Assembly: GCA_964545205.1 (NCBI GenBank) | Contig: CAZJFH010000014.1 | Coordinates: 1-64,000 of the forward strand | From: CAZJFH01 sp964545205 | Lineage (GTDB): Bacteria > Pseudomonadota > Alphaproteobacteria > Rhodospirillales > Magnetospirillaceae | Direction: 5' to 3' | DNA: 64,000 bases | Shown: in pieces, positions 55,963 through 64,000 of the stretch | How positions within the stretch are numbered: the stretch's first letter is position 1 | Layout of the letters: each line of letters begins with the position of its first letter | Notes under the pieces: model-generated | Told to the model about the DNA's origin: nothing | Seen by the model: only the letters and a program-made list of their open reading frames with translations | Databases searched by the model: none | Position numbers and translations under genes: made by a program

Positions 55963-57519
55963 TCAGATGGGCAGGGCCTGGGGCTTGGCGCGGCGCGCCC
56001 AAGCCTGGAGCATCAGTCGCGTGACCCAGATCGCGGTGAACATCGAGGTCGCCAGTCCGACCGACAGCGTCACCGCGAAGCCGCGGATCGGGCCTGAGCC
56101 GAACTGGAACAGCAGCACCGCCGCGATCAGGGTGGTGAGCTGGGAATCGAGGATCGTGACCAGGGCGCGTTCGAAGCCGGCCTGCATGGCGTTGATCGGC
56201 GAGCGTCCCAGCCGCGCCTCCTCGCGCATGCGCTCGAAGATCAGCACGTTGGCGTCGACCGCCATGCCGAGCGTCAGCACGATGCCGGCGATGCCGGGCA
56301 GCGTCAGCGTGGCCCCCAGCGCCGAGAGCACGCCCAGCAGCATGCCGAGATTGGCCAGCAGGGCGATGTTGGCGAAGATGCCGAACAGGCCGTAGGCGGC
56401 GAGCATGAACACGATCACCAGCACCAGCCCGATCACCGAGGCGATGGCGCCGGCGCGGATCGAGTCGGCGCCGAGATCGGGGCCGACGGTGCGTTCCTCG
56501 AGAATCGTCAGCGGCGCCGGCAAGGCGCCGGCGCGCAGCAGCAGCGCCAGATCCTGTGCCGTCTGGACCGTGAACTGGCCCGAGATCACGCCGGAACCGC
56601 CCAGGATGGGCTCGCGGATCACCGGCGCGCTGATCACCTTTTCGTCGAGGACGATGGCGAGCTGGCGGCCGACGTTTTCCTTGGTCACGTCGCCGAAGCG
56701 CTTGCCGCCGGCGGTGTTGAAACGGAAGCTCACCACCGGCTCGTTGTTCTGGAAACTGGGCTGGGCGTCGACCAGCGCGTCGCCGCCGACTTCGACCTTG
56801 CGGCGCACGACGTGGTATTGCGGCCCGGTCGGGTCCTGCGACGGCAGCAGCATGGTGCCCGGCGGCAGCCGTCCGCGCTGGGCCTCTTCCGGGGTGACCG
56901 TCGGGTCCGACAGGTGGAAGGTCAGCTTCGCGGTCTTGCCGAGCAGGCTCTTGATGCGGCCGGGATCGTCGAGGCCGGGAAGCTGCACCAGAATGCGGTC
57001 CTCGCCCTGGCGCATGATCGTCGGCTCGCGGGTGCCGAGTTCGTCGACGCGGCGGCGGACGATCTCGATCGACTGGTCGACCGCGGCGCGCTGGCGCTCG
57101 ACCAGCGCCTGCTCGGTGTAGGCCAGGACGGCGGTGCCGTCGTCGCGCATCTCCACCGTGGTGGCCGGGTCGAGCTGGCGCAGCGCCGCCAGCGCTTCGT
57201 CGCGCTTCTCGGGTTCGAGCAGCTTGAGCGTGACGGTGTTGCCCTCGATGCCGAGGTCGGCGTAGCGCACGCGCTGCTCGCGCATGGCGGTGCGGACGGC
57301 GTCGACCAGGCCGGTGAGCTGTTCCTTGACCACCGCCTCGACCTCGACCTCCAGCAGCAGGTGCGAGCCGCCCTGCAGGTCAAGGCCGAGATTGACCGGC
57401 TGCAACCACTCGGGAAGCGCGTCGGCGGTCTGGCGCGGCAGCACGTTCGGCGCCGCGAACACGATGCCGATCACGCACACGACGAGGATCAGGACGGTCT
57501 TCCACGGCGGGTAGAACAT
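55963..57519 (-). CDS. secD: Protein translocase subunit SecD
   Basis: A 518-residue SecD. One N-terminal span, then the large periplasmic P1 region starting NLGLDLQGGSHLLLEV, and five C-terminal spans with GMAVDANVLIFERMREE. The conserved D-Q-G-G motif is present. Start at 57519 (MFYPPWK) is right after the yajC stop with four bases between them. Confidence 0.96.
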   Translation of the reverse strand: MFYPPWKTVLILVVCVIGIVFAAPNVLPRQTADALPEWLQPVNLGLDLQGGSHLLLEVEVEAVVKEQLTGLVDAVRTAMREQRVRYADLGIEGNTVTLKLLEPEKRDEALAALRQLDPATTVEMRDDGTAVLAYTEQALVERQRAAVDQSIEIVRRRVDELGTREPTIMRQGEDRILVQLPGLDDPGRIKSLLGKTAKLTFHLSDPTVTPEEAQRGRLPPGTMLLPSQDPTGPQYHVVRRKVEVGGDALVDAQPSFQNNEPVVSFRFNTAGGKRFGDVTKENVGRQLAIVLDEKVISAPVIREPILGGSGVISGQFTVQTAQDLALLLRAGALPAPLTILEERTVGPDLGADSIRAGAIASVIGLVLVIVFMLAAYGLFGIFANIALLANLGMLLGVLSALGATLTLPGIAGIVLTLGMAVDANVLIFERMREEARLGRSPINAMQAGFERALVTILDSQLTTLIAAVLLFQFGSGPIRGFAVTLSVGLATSMFTAIWVTRLMLQAWARRAKPQALPI

Positions 57520-57523
57520 GGGC

Positions 57524-57943
57524 TTACTTGCCTTTGCCGCCAAGCAGGCTCTTCAGGCCGCCCGACTTCTCGGCCGGCTTGGCCTCGGCGGCCGCCGGGG
57601 CCTCGGCCTCGTCCTTGGCGCCGCCGGTCGGCTGCGTCTTCTGCAGCACGTCGGCGATCGTCGCGCGCAGCACGCGGACGCGGACGTTGTCGGCGATCTC
57701 GATCTGGACCTCGTTGTCGTCGAGCAGCTTGGTGATTTGCCCGATGATGCCGCCGCCGGTCACCACGCGATCGCCGCGCCGGAGCTGGGTCAGCATCTCG
57801 CGGTGCTGCTTCATCTTCTTCTGCTGGGGCCGGATCAGCAGGAAATAGAAGACGACGAAGATAAGGATGAGCGGCAGGAACGCTTCCAGGCCGCCAGCCG
57901 CCGGTGCCGGCGCGGCCTGGGCGTAGGCTGGGGAGATCAGCAT
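57524..57943 (-). CDS. yajC: Preprotein translocase accessory subunit YajC
   Basis: A 139-residue YajC. One membrane span (FLPLILIFVVFYFLLIRPQQKK) and the basic KMKQHREMLTQLRRGDRVVTGGGIIGQI block are diagnostic. It is longer than usual (about 110), owing to an Ala/Glu/Lys tail ending SLLGGKGK. First gene of yajC-secD-secF-Mth938. Confidence 0.95.
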   Translation of the reverse strand: MLISPAYAQAAPAPAAGGLEAFLPLILIFVVFYFLLIRPQQKKMKQHREMLTQLRRGDRVVTGGGIIGQITKLLDDNEVQIEIADNVRVRVLRATIADVLQKTQPTGGAKDEAEAPAAAEAKPAEKSGGLKSLLGGKGK

Positions 57944-58042
57944 CGGGGACTCCTCAAGGTGTTCGGCGAAGCCAGCCGGGAATATAACGGTGGTTTCCCG
58001 ACTTGCAAACGCAAACGACCGTCAGGCCCCCCCCGATTGGTC

Positions 58043-58372
58043 CTATTCGCGCCGGATCTTCACCGCCGTGCCGTTGGCCGAGACCATCAGCATCGTCTTG
58101 CGGTCGCCGCCGATCACCTCGTAGTCGAGGTCGATGCCGATCACCGCGTCGGCGCCCAGCGCGCGGGCACGGTCCTCGAGTTCCTGCAGCGCCAGCGCCT
58201 TGGCCTCGGTGAACAGCTTCTCGTAGCTGGCGGTGCGCCCGCCGACGATGTCGCGGATGCCGGCGAACAGGTCGCTGAAGACGTTCGAGCCCATGACGGC
58301 GTCGCCCGAGACGATGCCGAGATAGGCGGCGATGACGCTGCCCTCGATGTTTGGGGTGGTGGTCAGGATCAT
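58043..58372 (-). CDS. YbjQ/UPF0145-family protein
   Basis: A 109-residue protein of the YbjQ fold, thought to be a pentameric heavy-metal-binding protein, though its function is not established. FSDLFAGIRDIVGGRTASYEKLFTEAKALAL and ADAVIGIDLDYEVIG are strongly conserved in the family. Divergent from the cyclase gene across a 98-base gap. Confidence 0.9.
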   Translation of the reverse strand: MILTTTPNIEGSVIAAYLGIVSGDAVMGSNVFSDLFAGIRDIVGGRTASYEKLFTEAKALALQELEDRARALGADAVIGIDLDYEVIGGDRKTMLMVSANGTAVKIRRE

Positions 58373-58470
58373 GGGGCCTCCCGGCGCTGATGCGAACGCG
58401 ACGACCTTAACTTATTCGGGGGGGCAAGGTACACTGCGCGCGTCTGAGCGGTCGGGGAACACGGTTGAGC

Positions 58471-59367
58471 ATGAGCGGCGAACAAACGAAGCTGGCCATC
58501 GCCTTCGCCGACGTGCGCGGCAGCACCGCCATCTACGAGATGTTCGGCGACGTGCGCGGGCGCGAGATCACCGGCGGCGCCGTCAACGCGTTCGTCCGCG
58601 CCGCCGAATCCCAGGGCGGACGACTGATCAAGACGATGGGAGACGGCGCCATGGTGACGCTGCCGTCGGCCCAGGCGGCGGTGCTGGCGGCCATCGCCAC
58701 CCAGGAGCATCTGCGCGCCAAGCAGGTCTCGATCGGCATCGGCTTCATGTGGGGCAGCGTGCTCGAGGAGGGCGACGACGTGTTCGGCGACGCCGTCAAC
58801 GTCGCGGCGCGGCTGTGCTCGCTGGCCAAGGCGGGCGAGATCCTGACCACCGCCGAGACGGTGGCCGAGTTCCCGTCGGTGCTGCGCGGCGTCACCCGGC
58901 ATCTCGACACGGTCGAGGTCCGCGGCCGCCGCGAGCCGGTGCAGATTCACCAGGTCACCTGGGACAGCGGCGACGACGACGAAGGCGGGATGACGGTGAT
59001 CGCGACCAAGGGCGACCCCGCCAACCTGCGACCGAAGGCCCTCACCCTGACCGCCGGCGGCCAGGACTACCGGCTGGACGTCGACGCCAAACCGGTGCGG
59101 CTCGGCCGCGTCGGCGCCGACATCGTCGTTCCCGACACCCTGGCCTCGCGCCAGCACGCCACCATCGAGCCGTGGCGGGGCAAGTTCATGCTCGTCGACC
59201 AGAGCACCAACGGCACCTACGTGACCACCGACCACGGCGGCGAGACGGTGCTCAAGCGCGAATCGGGCGAACTGACCGAAAGCGGCTGGATCGGCCTCGG
59301 CCGCCGGCCCACGCCCGAGAACCCCCACCGCGTCCGCTTCGTCGTCGATCCCGGCGACGGCCAGTAG
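58471..59367 (+). CDS. Class III adenylate/guanylate cyclase fused to an FHA domain
   Basis: A 298-residue cytosolic protein. The class III cyclase domain (about 5-165) shows metal-binding Asp14 in AFADVRGSTAIYE and Asp58 in KTMGDGAM, then DAVNVAARLCSLAKAGEILTT. A C-terminal FHA domain (about 195-295) has LGRVGADIVVPDTLASRQHATIE and QSTNGTYV, which binds phosphothreonine. So a phospho-protein probably controls cAMP or cGMP production. A TTG at 58465 could start two codons earlier. Confidence 0.9.
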   Translation: MSGEQTKLAIAFADVRGSTAIYEMFGDVRGREITGGAVNAFVRAAESQGGRLIKTMGDGAMVTLPSAQAAVLAAIATQEHLRAKQVSIGIGFMWGSVLEEGDDVFGDAVNVAARLCSLAKAGEILTTAETVAEFPSVLRGVTRHLDTVEVRGRREPVQIHQVTWDSGDDDEGGMTVIATKGDPANLRPKALTLTAGGQDYRLDVDAKPVRLGRVGADIVVPDTLASRQHATIEPWRGKFMLVDQSTNGTYVTTDHGGETVLKRESGELTESGWIGLGRRPTPENPHRVRFVVDPGDGQ

Positions 59368-59370
59368 GGC

Positions 59371-59634
59371 TTAGGCGCAGTCGTCTGGCGCCGGTGCGGG
59401 GCGCCTCCGCCCGCGGCGCAGCGACGCGCCGGCGATCGCCGCAACCGCCGCCGCTCCGAACGTAACGGCGCAACCGCCGCAATTCACGCAAGCACCGCCG
59501 CGACAGGTCTGCGCAAGCTGCTGCGCCGCGCCGAGAGTGAACGCGCCGGAAGTCCCGTACAGCATTCCGCCGATCGCGCCGCGCAACGACAGGATGCGCG
59601 CGGCGAACCCGCGCAGGATCGCCGCGACGTTCAT
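59371..59634 (-). CDS. Cys-cluster small membrane protein
   Basis: An 87-residue protein. Two hydrophobic segments (about 20-42 and 56-73) flank four cysteines spaced C-x4-C-x2-C-x2-C (Cys44, 49, 52, 55), which could bind an Fe-S cluster, zinc or copper. A basic, Pro/Arg-rich tail follows. No family recognised. Last gene of the TonB-receptor operon; its start overlaps the polyferredoxin gene stop by four bases, so it is translationally coupled to it. Confidence 0.68.
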   Translation of the reverse strand: MNVAAILRGFAARILSLRGAIGGMLYGTSGAFTLGAAQQLAQTCRGGACVNCGGCAVTFGAAAVAAIAGASLRRGRRRPAPAPDDCA

Positions 59635-60584
59635 GGCAGGAGAGCTCCGGGGGCGGTGAACTCTACCGCGTTGCGCCGCGCGACCGGCCCCCGGGCGTAG
59701 GTCAGGGCGTCATGGGGGCAGGCGGCGATGCACTGGTTGCAGGTCAGGCAGGTGTGGATGCTGAGATCCACTCCCGGACCGCTATGGGCGGCGTAGGCCC
59801 CGGCCGGCGCCGGGACGATCGCGCGGGTCGGGCAGACCTTGATGCAGTTGTCGCAACTCCGGCATTTCTCCGGCAGGAACCGGACCTTCCAGGTGAACGG
59901 CAGGCGCGCCCCGACGGCGTGGACAAGGTTCTGGATGGCGCCGACCGGACACAGGAACACGCACCAGCCGCGTCCGCCCTTGATGAACAGGCCGCCGACC
60001 ACGATCCACAGTAGCGAGACTATGATGTATGTCGAGGTCAGCGCCGGCAGGAAGCCGCCGCCGAAGCCCAGGCCGATATACTCCATCACGCGGAAATTGC
60101 AGTACGAGCAGCCGGCATGCAGTCCCAGAAACGGCAGCGTCAGATATCCGGCCAGAAAGCCGTAGCGGACGGCGCCCGCATGGACGCGACCGGCGAAGTC
60201 GAATTTCAGGCGCTCGGGTACGAAGCGGCCCAGGAATTCCGGAAAGGCACCCGCCGCGCAGAGCCAGCCGCAGAACAAAGGCCCGGCGGCGAATGCGATG
60301 GCCAGGACGACAAATATGCTGGCGTGGCGCACGTCCCACTGCATGGTCTCCCAGCGTTCGAGGTTCAGCAATCCGCCGACGCCCATCCTCAGGTTCAGCG
60401 AATCGCACAGATTGCCGATGAGGTGCTGATCGTCGAGGCCGGACACGAACCGCAGCACCAGGGCGCCGGGCGAGTAGAACAGGATGAAGCCGCCGAGATA
60501 GGAGGCGTACCGCCACAGCAGGTGGCGGCCGTTGGCGCGCGCGACGGCGCTGCCGCCTTTCAGGAGGTCGCTGGGATTTGCCAT
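59631..60584 (-). CDS. NapH/NosR-like membrane polyferredoxin
   Basis: A 317-residue inner-membrane protein with about five spans. Two C-x3-C motifs of the NapH/CcoG type lie in loops (CGWLC at 105-109, with Ala in place of the usual Pro, and CVFLCP at 208-212). A third pair, CSYC (159-162), is unusual. The C-terminal soluble part binds two 4Fe-4S clusters (CRSCDNCIKVCP, 241-252; CLTCNQCIAACP, 279-290). Such proteins carry electrons across the inner membrane. Its company with a TonB receptor suggests metal reduction during uptake. Confidence 0.85.
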   Translation of the reverse strand: MANPSDLLKGGSAVARANGRHLLWRYASYLGGFILFYSPGALVLRFVSGLDDQHLIGNLCDSLNLRMGVGGLLNLERWETMQWDVRHASIFVVLAIAFAAGPLFCGWLCAAGAFPEFLGRFVPERLKFDFAGRVHAGAVRYGFLAGYLTLPFLGLHAGCSYCNFRVMEYIGLGFGGGFLPALTSTYIIVSLLWIVVGGLFIKGGRGWCVFLCPVGAIQNLVHAVGARLPFTWKVRFLPEKCRSCDNCIKVCPTRAIVPAPAGAYAAHSGPGVDLSIHTCLTCNQCIAACPHDALTYARGPVARRNAVEFTAPGALLP

Positions 60585-60591
60585 CGTGGCC

Positions 60592-61188
60592 TCAGTGGAC
60601 GTGCATGGCGCCGTCCGGCATCGGAACGTCGCTGCTGTGGTCGTGGTCGCCGGCGGCCGCCCCGGCGATGGATCCGTTGACGATGCGCAACGGCGCAACC
60701 GCCATCGTCTCGCCGGTTTCCGGCGCAAAGGCGACGAGACTGCCGTCGCACAGGAGGTGTTCGCGCCGCAGCGCCTCGGGGACCTCGGCGAACAGATAGA
60801 AGGTCAGGCGCCCGCCGGGCGGCACCGGCGCGGCGACGGCGCGGGTTTCGGCGTCCCAGGTGTGGTTCCGGACCCGCCAATCGAAGAACAGGCGGCAGTC
60901 GTCGACGCGCAGACCGATCCGGAGCGGCGCCGTGCTGGCGTTGGTGACCGCGGTGAAGATGCGGAAGTGCCATGGCTGCACCGCCTTCTTGAGGTCGGTG
61001 AAGCCGCCGACGTCCACGGTCGCGGGTTTGCCCGCGGGGCCGGGGACCGTGAGAGCGACCTTGACCGATTCCCGCCCGGAAACGCTGTGGCCGTAGTAGC
61101 CGGCCGCGACCGGCAGGGACAGGCCCGCGGCGAAGGCAGCCACGGTGGCCAGCACCCGCGATCGCGGCGCGCGGAGGCCTGGAGTCAT
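60592..61188 (-). CDS. Anchored or exported protein with His-rich tail
   Basis: A 198-residue protein. The N-terminus has a positively charged segment and one hydrophobic span (VLATVAAFAAGLSLPVAAG), a signal or anchor. The middle part looks like a beta sandwich, with Cys-98- and Cys-146-type residues (DDCRLFF, LLCDGS). It ends GDHDHSSDVPMPDGAMHVH, a His/Asp/Met-rich tail likely to bind metal. No family recognised. It lies between the TonB receptor and the polyferredoxin, with gaps of two and seven bases. Confidence 0.72.
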   Translation of the reverse strand: MTPGLRAPRSRVLATVAAFAAGLSLPVAAGYYGHSVSGRESVKVALTVPGPAGKPATVDVGGFTDLKKAVQPWHFRIFTAVTNASTAPLRIGLRVDDCRLFFDWRVRNHTWDAETRAVAAPVPPGGRLTFYLFAEVPEALRREHLLCDGSLVAFAPETGETMAVAPLRIVNGSIAGAAAGDHDHSSDVPMPDGAMHVH

Positions 61189-61190
61189 GG

Positions 61191-63392
61191 TCAGAACCTC
61201 GCCGTCACTTCGCCGAAGAAGGTTCGGCCGGCCGCCAGGCTGCTCTGGTAGTATTCCTCGTCGAGGACGTTCGTGATCGAGAAGGACGTCGAGATCCAAT
61301 CGGTGAAGCGGTAGCCGATTTTGGCGTCGGCGACCCAATGCGCATCGTAGGATCCGTACACGCCCTCGACCACGTCGCGGTTCTCGCTGTCGCCGTGCAT
61401 GTGGCCGACATAACGGCCGATCACCGATCCCAGCCACGGACCCTCGGCGACCTCGATGCCAATGCTGGCCGTGTGTTCGGGCACGTAGGGAACGCGCTTT
61501 CCCACCGTCTCCGGCTCGGCGGCGTTCTCGGTGATTTCGGTATCGGTGAAGGTGTAGTTGGCGAACGCCTTTATGCCGGGCGTGAGATAATGGCTGAGTT
61601 CCACTTCGGCGCCCTGGATCACCGCTTGGCCGGCATTCTCGCGGGTCGTGTCGCCATTGGCCAACCTTCGCTGGTAGATCAGGTCGCTGAGCCGGTTGTG
61701 AAAGAGAGTGCCGGCGATCCAGGTCTGCGACCACAGGCGCTGTTCGCCGCCGATCTCGAACGAGGTTGTCGTTTCGGGGTCGAGGTCGGGGTTCGAGCCG
61801 TTGACCTTGCCCGAGGTCGCGACCCAGGTGGAATACATGTCCGACAAGGTCGGCGCCCGGAATGCCTTGCCGACGGAGCCCCGGACGGTGGTGCCCGGCT
61901 GCGGCTTCCATACCAGCGAAGCCTTGGGGCTGAAGGCGGAGCTGTTCCTGGTTTCGTAGGTTCGGAGAAAGGCCGGATTGATGTACTGCTGCACGACGCC
62001 TTCGGTCTGCCAGTAGTCGTAGCGCGCGCCGAGATATGCGGTCACCGAAGGCCACAGCGCGATCTCGTCCTGGATGAAGGCGGCATAGATGCTGCTTTCG
62101 GCGTCGGCGCGGTAGCGCAGGTTTCCGGTCGCCGACTCTCGGCGCCAGTTCGCCAGGTCGTATTCGCGCTTGTTCAGCGTGTTGCGCGAGAACGCCACGC
62201 CGGCTACGACGAAATGCCGTTCGAAAAGCGGGAACTCGATCTGCGTGCTGCCCATCAGGCGATCGTTGGGAACATCGACAAGCTTGCCGCCGCCCCCGGT
62301 GGCGGTCGCCGTTGCGCCCGGTGAGACGTACCAGTAGTTGTTGTCTGAATAAGAGCCGTCGATCTTGAGCATCACGCCGCCTCCGAAGTCATGCTCGAAG
62401 GCTGCCGTGTACCGCAGGACGTCCTCGCCGTTGGGGCCGAAGAGGAAATTGTTCTCCCTCAGACGGATGCGTTGATTGTTGCCGACATCGACGTTGCCGC
62501 TGACGACCGGTGCGCCCGCGTTGTCGAGAAGATACGAGTTGTAGCCCTCGAACGCGGTTTGGTGCTCGTGGTAGCGGACGCCCACGGTCAGCAGCGAATC
62601 CTCGGTCAGATCGAGGGTGAAGGTGCCTCCCGCGTTCTTCTGCCACCAACTGCGGGGCCCCTTGTCGCCGACCAGCCATGCCGGGTCGCCTTCGTCGGTC
62701 CGCGTCGGCACCAGGCCGGTGACTGCCGCGCCGGCGCCCGCCGACGGCTTCTTCACGACGAAGTCCTTGATGTAGCCGTCGCTGGCCTTGTAGCCGGCAT
62801 CGACCCGCAGCCCGAAGCGGCCGATGCGATCCCCGTAGGACACGTGGGCGGTCTTGAGATCGTCGCTGCCGTAGCCGGCCTTGGCCGCGAAAGCTCTCTC
62901 GTCGGGCGCCTTGGTGATGATGTTGACCGCTCCGCCCATGGCATTCCCGCCATACAGCGACGAAAACGGCCCGCGCACGACCTCGATGCGCTCGATGTTT
63001 TCGGGGTCGATGACCGACCAGTTGATGCCGCCGGAAAAGCCGTTGTTGATCGACTGTCCATCGACCATCACCGAGGTGCGGTAATAGCCGGGGATGCCGC
63101 GGATGACCACTTGGTTGGCCCAGGCGCTGGGCGCCGCACCGGCGAAGTCGCGGACCAGAACGCCGGGCAGGTCCTTCAGCGCATCGGTGACCTGCTGCAC
63201 CGGCTTCGACTGCATCTCCGCTTCGGTGACCACGCTGACGGCGGCCGGCGCGTCGGCGGTATCCATTGCCTTTCGGGTCGCGGTGACCACCACCTCGCCG
63301 AGCCGGGTCTGCTCCTCGGCCCGACCGGTGACCGGCAACAACAGCAACGCCGCGGCTGCCATGCTCGATCCACGCCACCCGATTACCGTCAT
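61191..63392 (-). CDS. TonB-dependent outer-membrane receptor
   Basis: A 733-residue receptor. Signal peptide about 1-25. A TonB-box-like segment TRLGEVVVTATRK is followed by the plug (about 45-150; IERIEVVRGPFSSLYGGNAMGGAVNIITK) and a 22-strand barrel ending in Phe (TARF). The closing SFSITNVLDEEYYQ is typical. The cargo is not evident; the downstream His-rich and Fe-S proteins favour a metal or metal chelate. ATG at 63392 has GGGAGG upstream. Confidence 0.93.
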   Translation of the reverse strand: MTVIGWRGSSMAAAALLLLPVTGRAEEQTRLGEVVVTATRKAMDTADAPAAVSVVTEAEMQSKPVQQVTDALKDLPGVLVRDFAGAAPSAWANQVVIRGIPGYYRTSVMVDGQSINNGFSGGINWSVIDPENIERIEVVRGPFSSLYGGNAMGGAVNIITKAPDERAFAAKAGYGSDDLKTAHVSYGDRIGRFGLRVDAGYKASDGYIKDFVVKKPSAGAGAAVTGLVPTRTDEGDPAWLVGDKGPRSWWQKNAGGTFTLDLTEDSLLTVGVRYHEHQTAFEGYNSYLLDNAGAPVVSGNVDVGNNQRIRLRENNFLFGPNGEDVLRYTAAFEHDFGGGVMLKIDGSYSDNNYWYVSPGATATATGGGGKLVDVPNDRLMGSTQIEFPLFERHFVVAGVAFSRNTLNKREYDLANWRRESATGNLRYRADAESSIYAAFIQDEIALWPSVTAYLGARYDYWQTEGVVQQYINPAFLRTYETRNSSAFSPKASLVWKPQPGTTVRGSVGKAFRAPTLSDMYSTWVATSGKVNGSNPDLDPETTTSFEIGGEQRLWSQTWIAGTLFHNRLSDLIYQRRLANGDTTRENAGQAVIQGAEVELSHYLTPGIKAFANYTFTDTEITENAAEPETVGKRVPYVPEHTASIGIEVAEGPWLGSVIGRYVGHMHGDSENRDVVEGVYGSYDAHWVADAKIGYRFTDWISTSFSITNVLDEEYYQSSLAAGRTFFGEVTARF

Positions 63393-63489
63393 GTCCACCT
63401 CCCTGATCATCGGACATCACGGGAGGGCAATAATCGTGCCAGTCATTGCCGGCCGAACGGCCTACTTCCGGGCCGCCGCCGGTGAGTCA

Positions 63490-63512
63490 TTTGACTTCAT
63501 GACCGTGTCAAA
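63490..63512. promoter_or_regulatory. Inverted repeat upstream of the TonB-receptor operon
   Basis: TTTGAC (63490-63495), 11 bases, GTCAAA (63507-63512). The right arm contains a minus-strand TTGACA (63506-63511) that could serve as -35, though no good -10 follows at 16-18 bases. A candidate operator for a metal-responsive regulator. Confidence 0.4.
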
Positions 63513-63572
63513 ACACCGGTCGTCGGCGGAGATAGTTGGTATTATTGTCTTTCACTGTCCGACCGGCGCCGG

Positions 63573-64000
63573 TCAGCGCTGCTGTGGCGAGGGTTCCGGC
63601 CGGGAAGCCGGCTGCGGCATCGGCTCGCGGCCCTCGAACAGGCCGGCGCGCTGGCTCCAATAGGCGTCGACCGACTGCTGCCAGTTGGCGTCGGCGACCT
63701 CGTCGAAGTTCTCGCTCTTGGCCGAGGGCGCCGCCTTCAGCACGTCCTCTGTGACGTTGACGACGTAGGTGTTCCGGCGCGGCCCGGCGTACAGCGCCGC
63801 CCAGGGCACCGCGACCATGCGCTCGCCGATGCCCAGGAAGCCGCCGATCTCGACCATCACGTAGGCGACCCGGTTCTGGTCGCGCTCCAGCAGCACGCCC
63901 TCGATCTCGCCGGCATCCTCGCCGTTGACCGTGAGCACGTCGGAATCCTTCAGATCCTCGCTCCAGATCAGGTTCGACCGGTCGATCTGCGGCGGCGAGG
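63573..64000 (-). CDS. PRC-barrel domain protein, 5' part outside the window
   Basis: The frame is open to the end of the window, so the start lies beyond base 64000; about 141 C-terminal residues are visible. The PRC barrel shows NLIWSEDLKDSDVLTVNGEDAGEI, VLLERDQNRVAYVMVEIG and GIGERMVAVPWAALY. It ends in a Pro/Gln-rich tail. A second PRC protein in this window (22725) is exported, but whether this one is cannot be seen. Its stop is 97 bases from the TonB-receptor control region. Confidence 0.85.
   Translation of the reverse strand, partial: SPPQIDRSNLIWSEDLKDSDVLTVNGEDAGEIEGVLLERDQNRVAYVMVEIGGFLGIGERMVAVPWAALYAGPRRNTYVVNVTEDVLKAAPSAKSENFDEVADANWQQSVDAYWSQRAGLFEGREPMPQPASRPEPSPQQR

Overview
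High-GC bacterial chromosome of alphaproteobacterial type. The pointers are a sufB-C-D-S-U-T operon under an Rrf2/IscR-like regulator, an RcdA-like DUF1465 protein, a yajC-secD-secF-Mth938 cluster, an Irr (ICE)-type box before sodB, an intracellular PHA depolymerase, and several stand-alone CheY-like receivers with a separate Hpt protein. I would guess Rhodospirillales or a relative, but no rRNA or other strong taxonomic marker is present. I saw no tRNA, rRNA, CRISPR array, prophage or insertion sequence.

Layout. (1) 1-5440: leucine/isovalerate catabolism (liuB, DUF559 endonuclease gene, liuC, liuD, liuE); the start of the operon lies before the window. (2) 5496-7265: two CheY-like receivers with long tails and an Hpt protein, but no kinase. 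(3) 7276-9827, minus strand: sulfurtransferase, cysteine synthase and ADP-ribose pyrophosphatase. (4) 9981-14567: hemerythrin coupled to a receiver, a hydrolase-OsmC fusion, a soluble PAS histidine kinase and a second hemerythrin-like protein. (5) 14701-21110, minus strand: the SUF Fe-S operon with a clear promoter and IscR-type operator. (6) 21348-28541: FAH-family enzyme, lipoprotein, PRC-barrel protein, phosphatase, MscS channel, and a coupled SDR / alpha-beta hydrolase / unknown trio. (7) 28552-34271: acyl-CoA metabolism, a GNAT-acyl-CoA-synthetase protein with an incomplete ATP-grasp region, a lone acyl carrier protein and a DsrE-like protein. (8) 34460-40192: rplM-rpsI, degenerate EAL protein, acyltransferase, argC, FkbM methyltransferase, gamma-carbonic anhydrase-like protein. 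(9) 40269-46670: acetate symporter actP with its DUF485 partner, CBS-DUF294 protein, RNase T2, sulfite dehydrogenase sorAB. (10) 46675-54597: malonate-related genes, nnr, dadA, DUF1465, phaZ, sodB. (11) 54598-59367: secretion accessory genes and a cyclase-FHA protein. (12) 59371-63392: a TonB-receptor operon with a His-rich anchored protein, a NapH-like polyferredoxin and a Cys-rich small membrane protein, probably for metal acquisition; then a partial PRC-barrel gene.

The most interesting signals are these. A CheY-like receiver ends in a FliM N-terminus-like peptide, and an unrelated 170-residue protein 22 kb away ends in a similar one. The TonB receptor / polyferredoxin operon looks like an uncharacterised metal-uptake system. 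Two dispersed palindromic repeat families (five copies) occur only in the gaps of the liu and suf operons, and one copy is fused in frame to a DUF559 endonuclease gene. Three regulatory sites can be read directly: the IscR-type operator at suf, the ICE box at sodB, and a LiuR-like box between an enoyl-CoA hydratase and a thioesterase gene.
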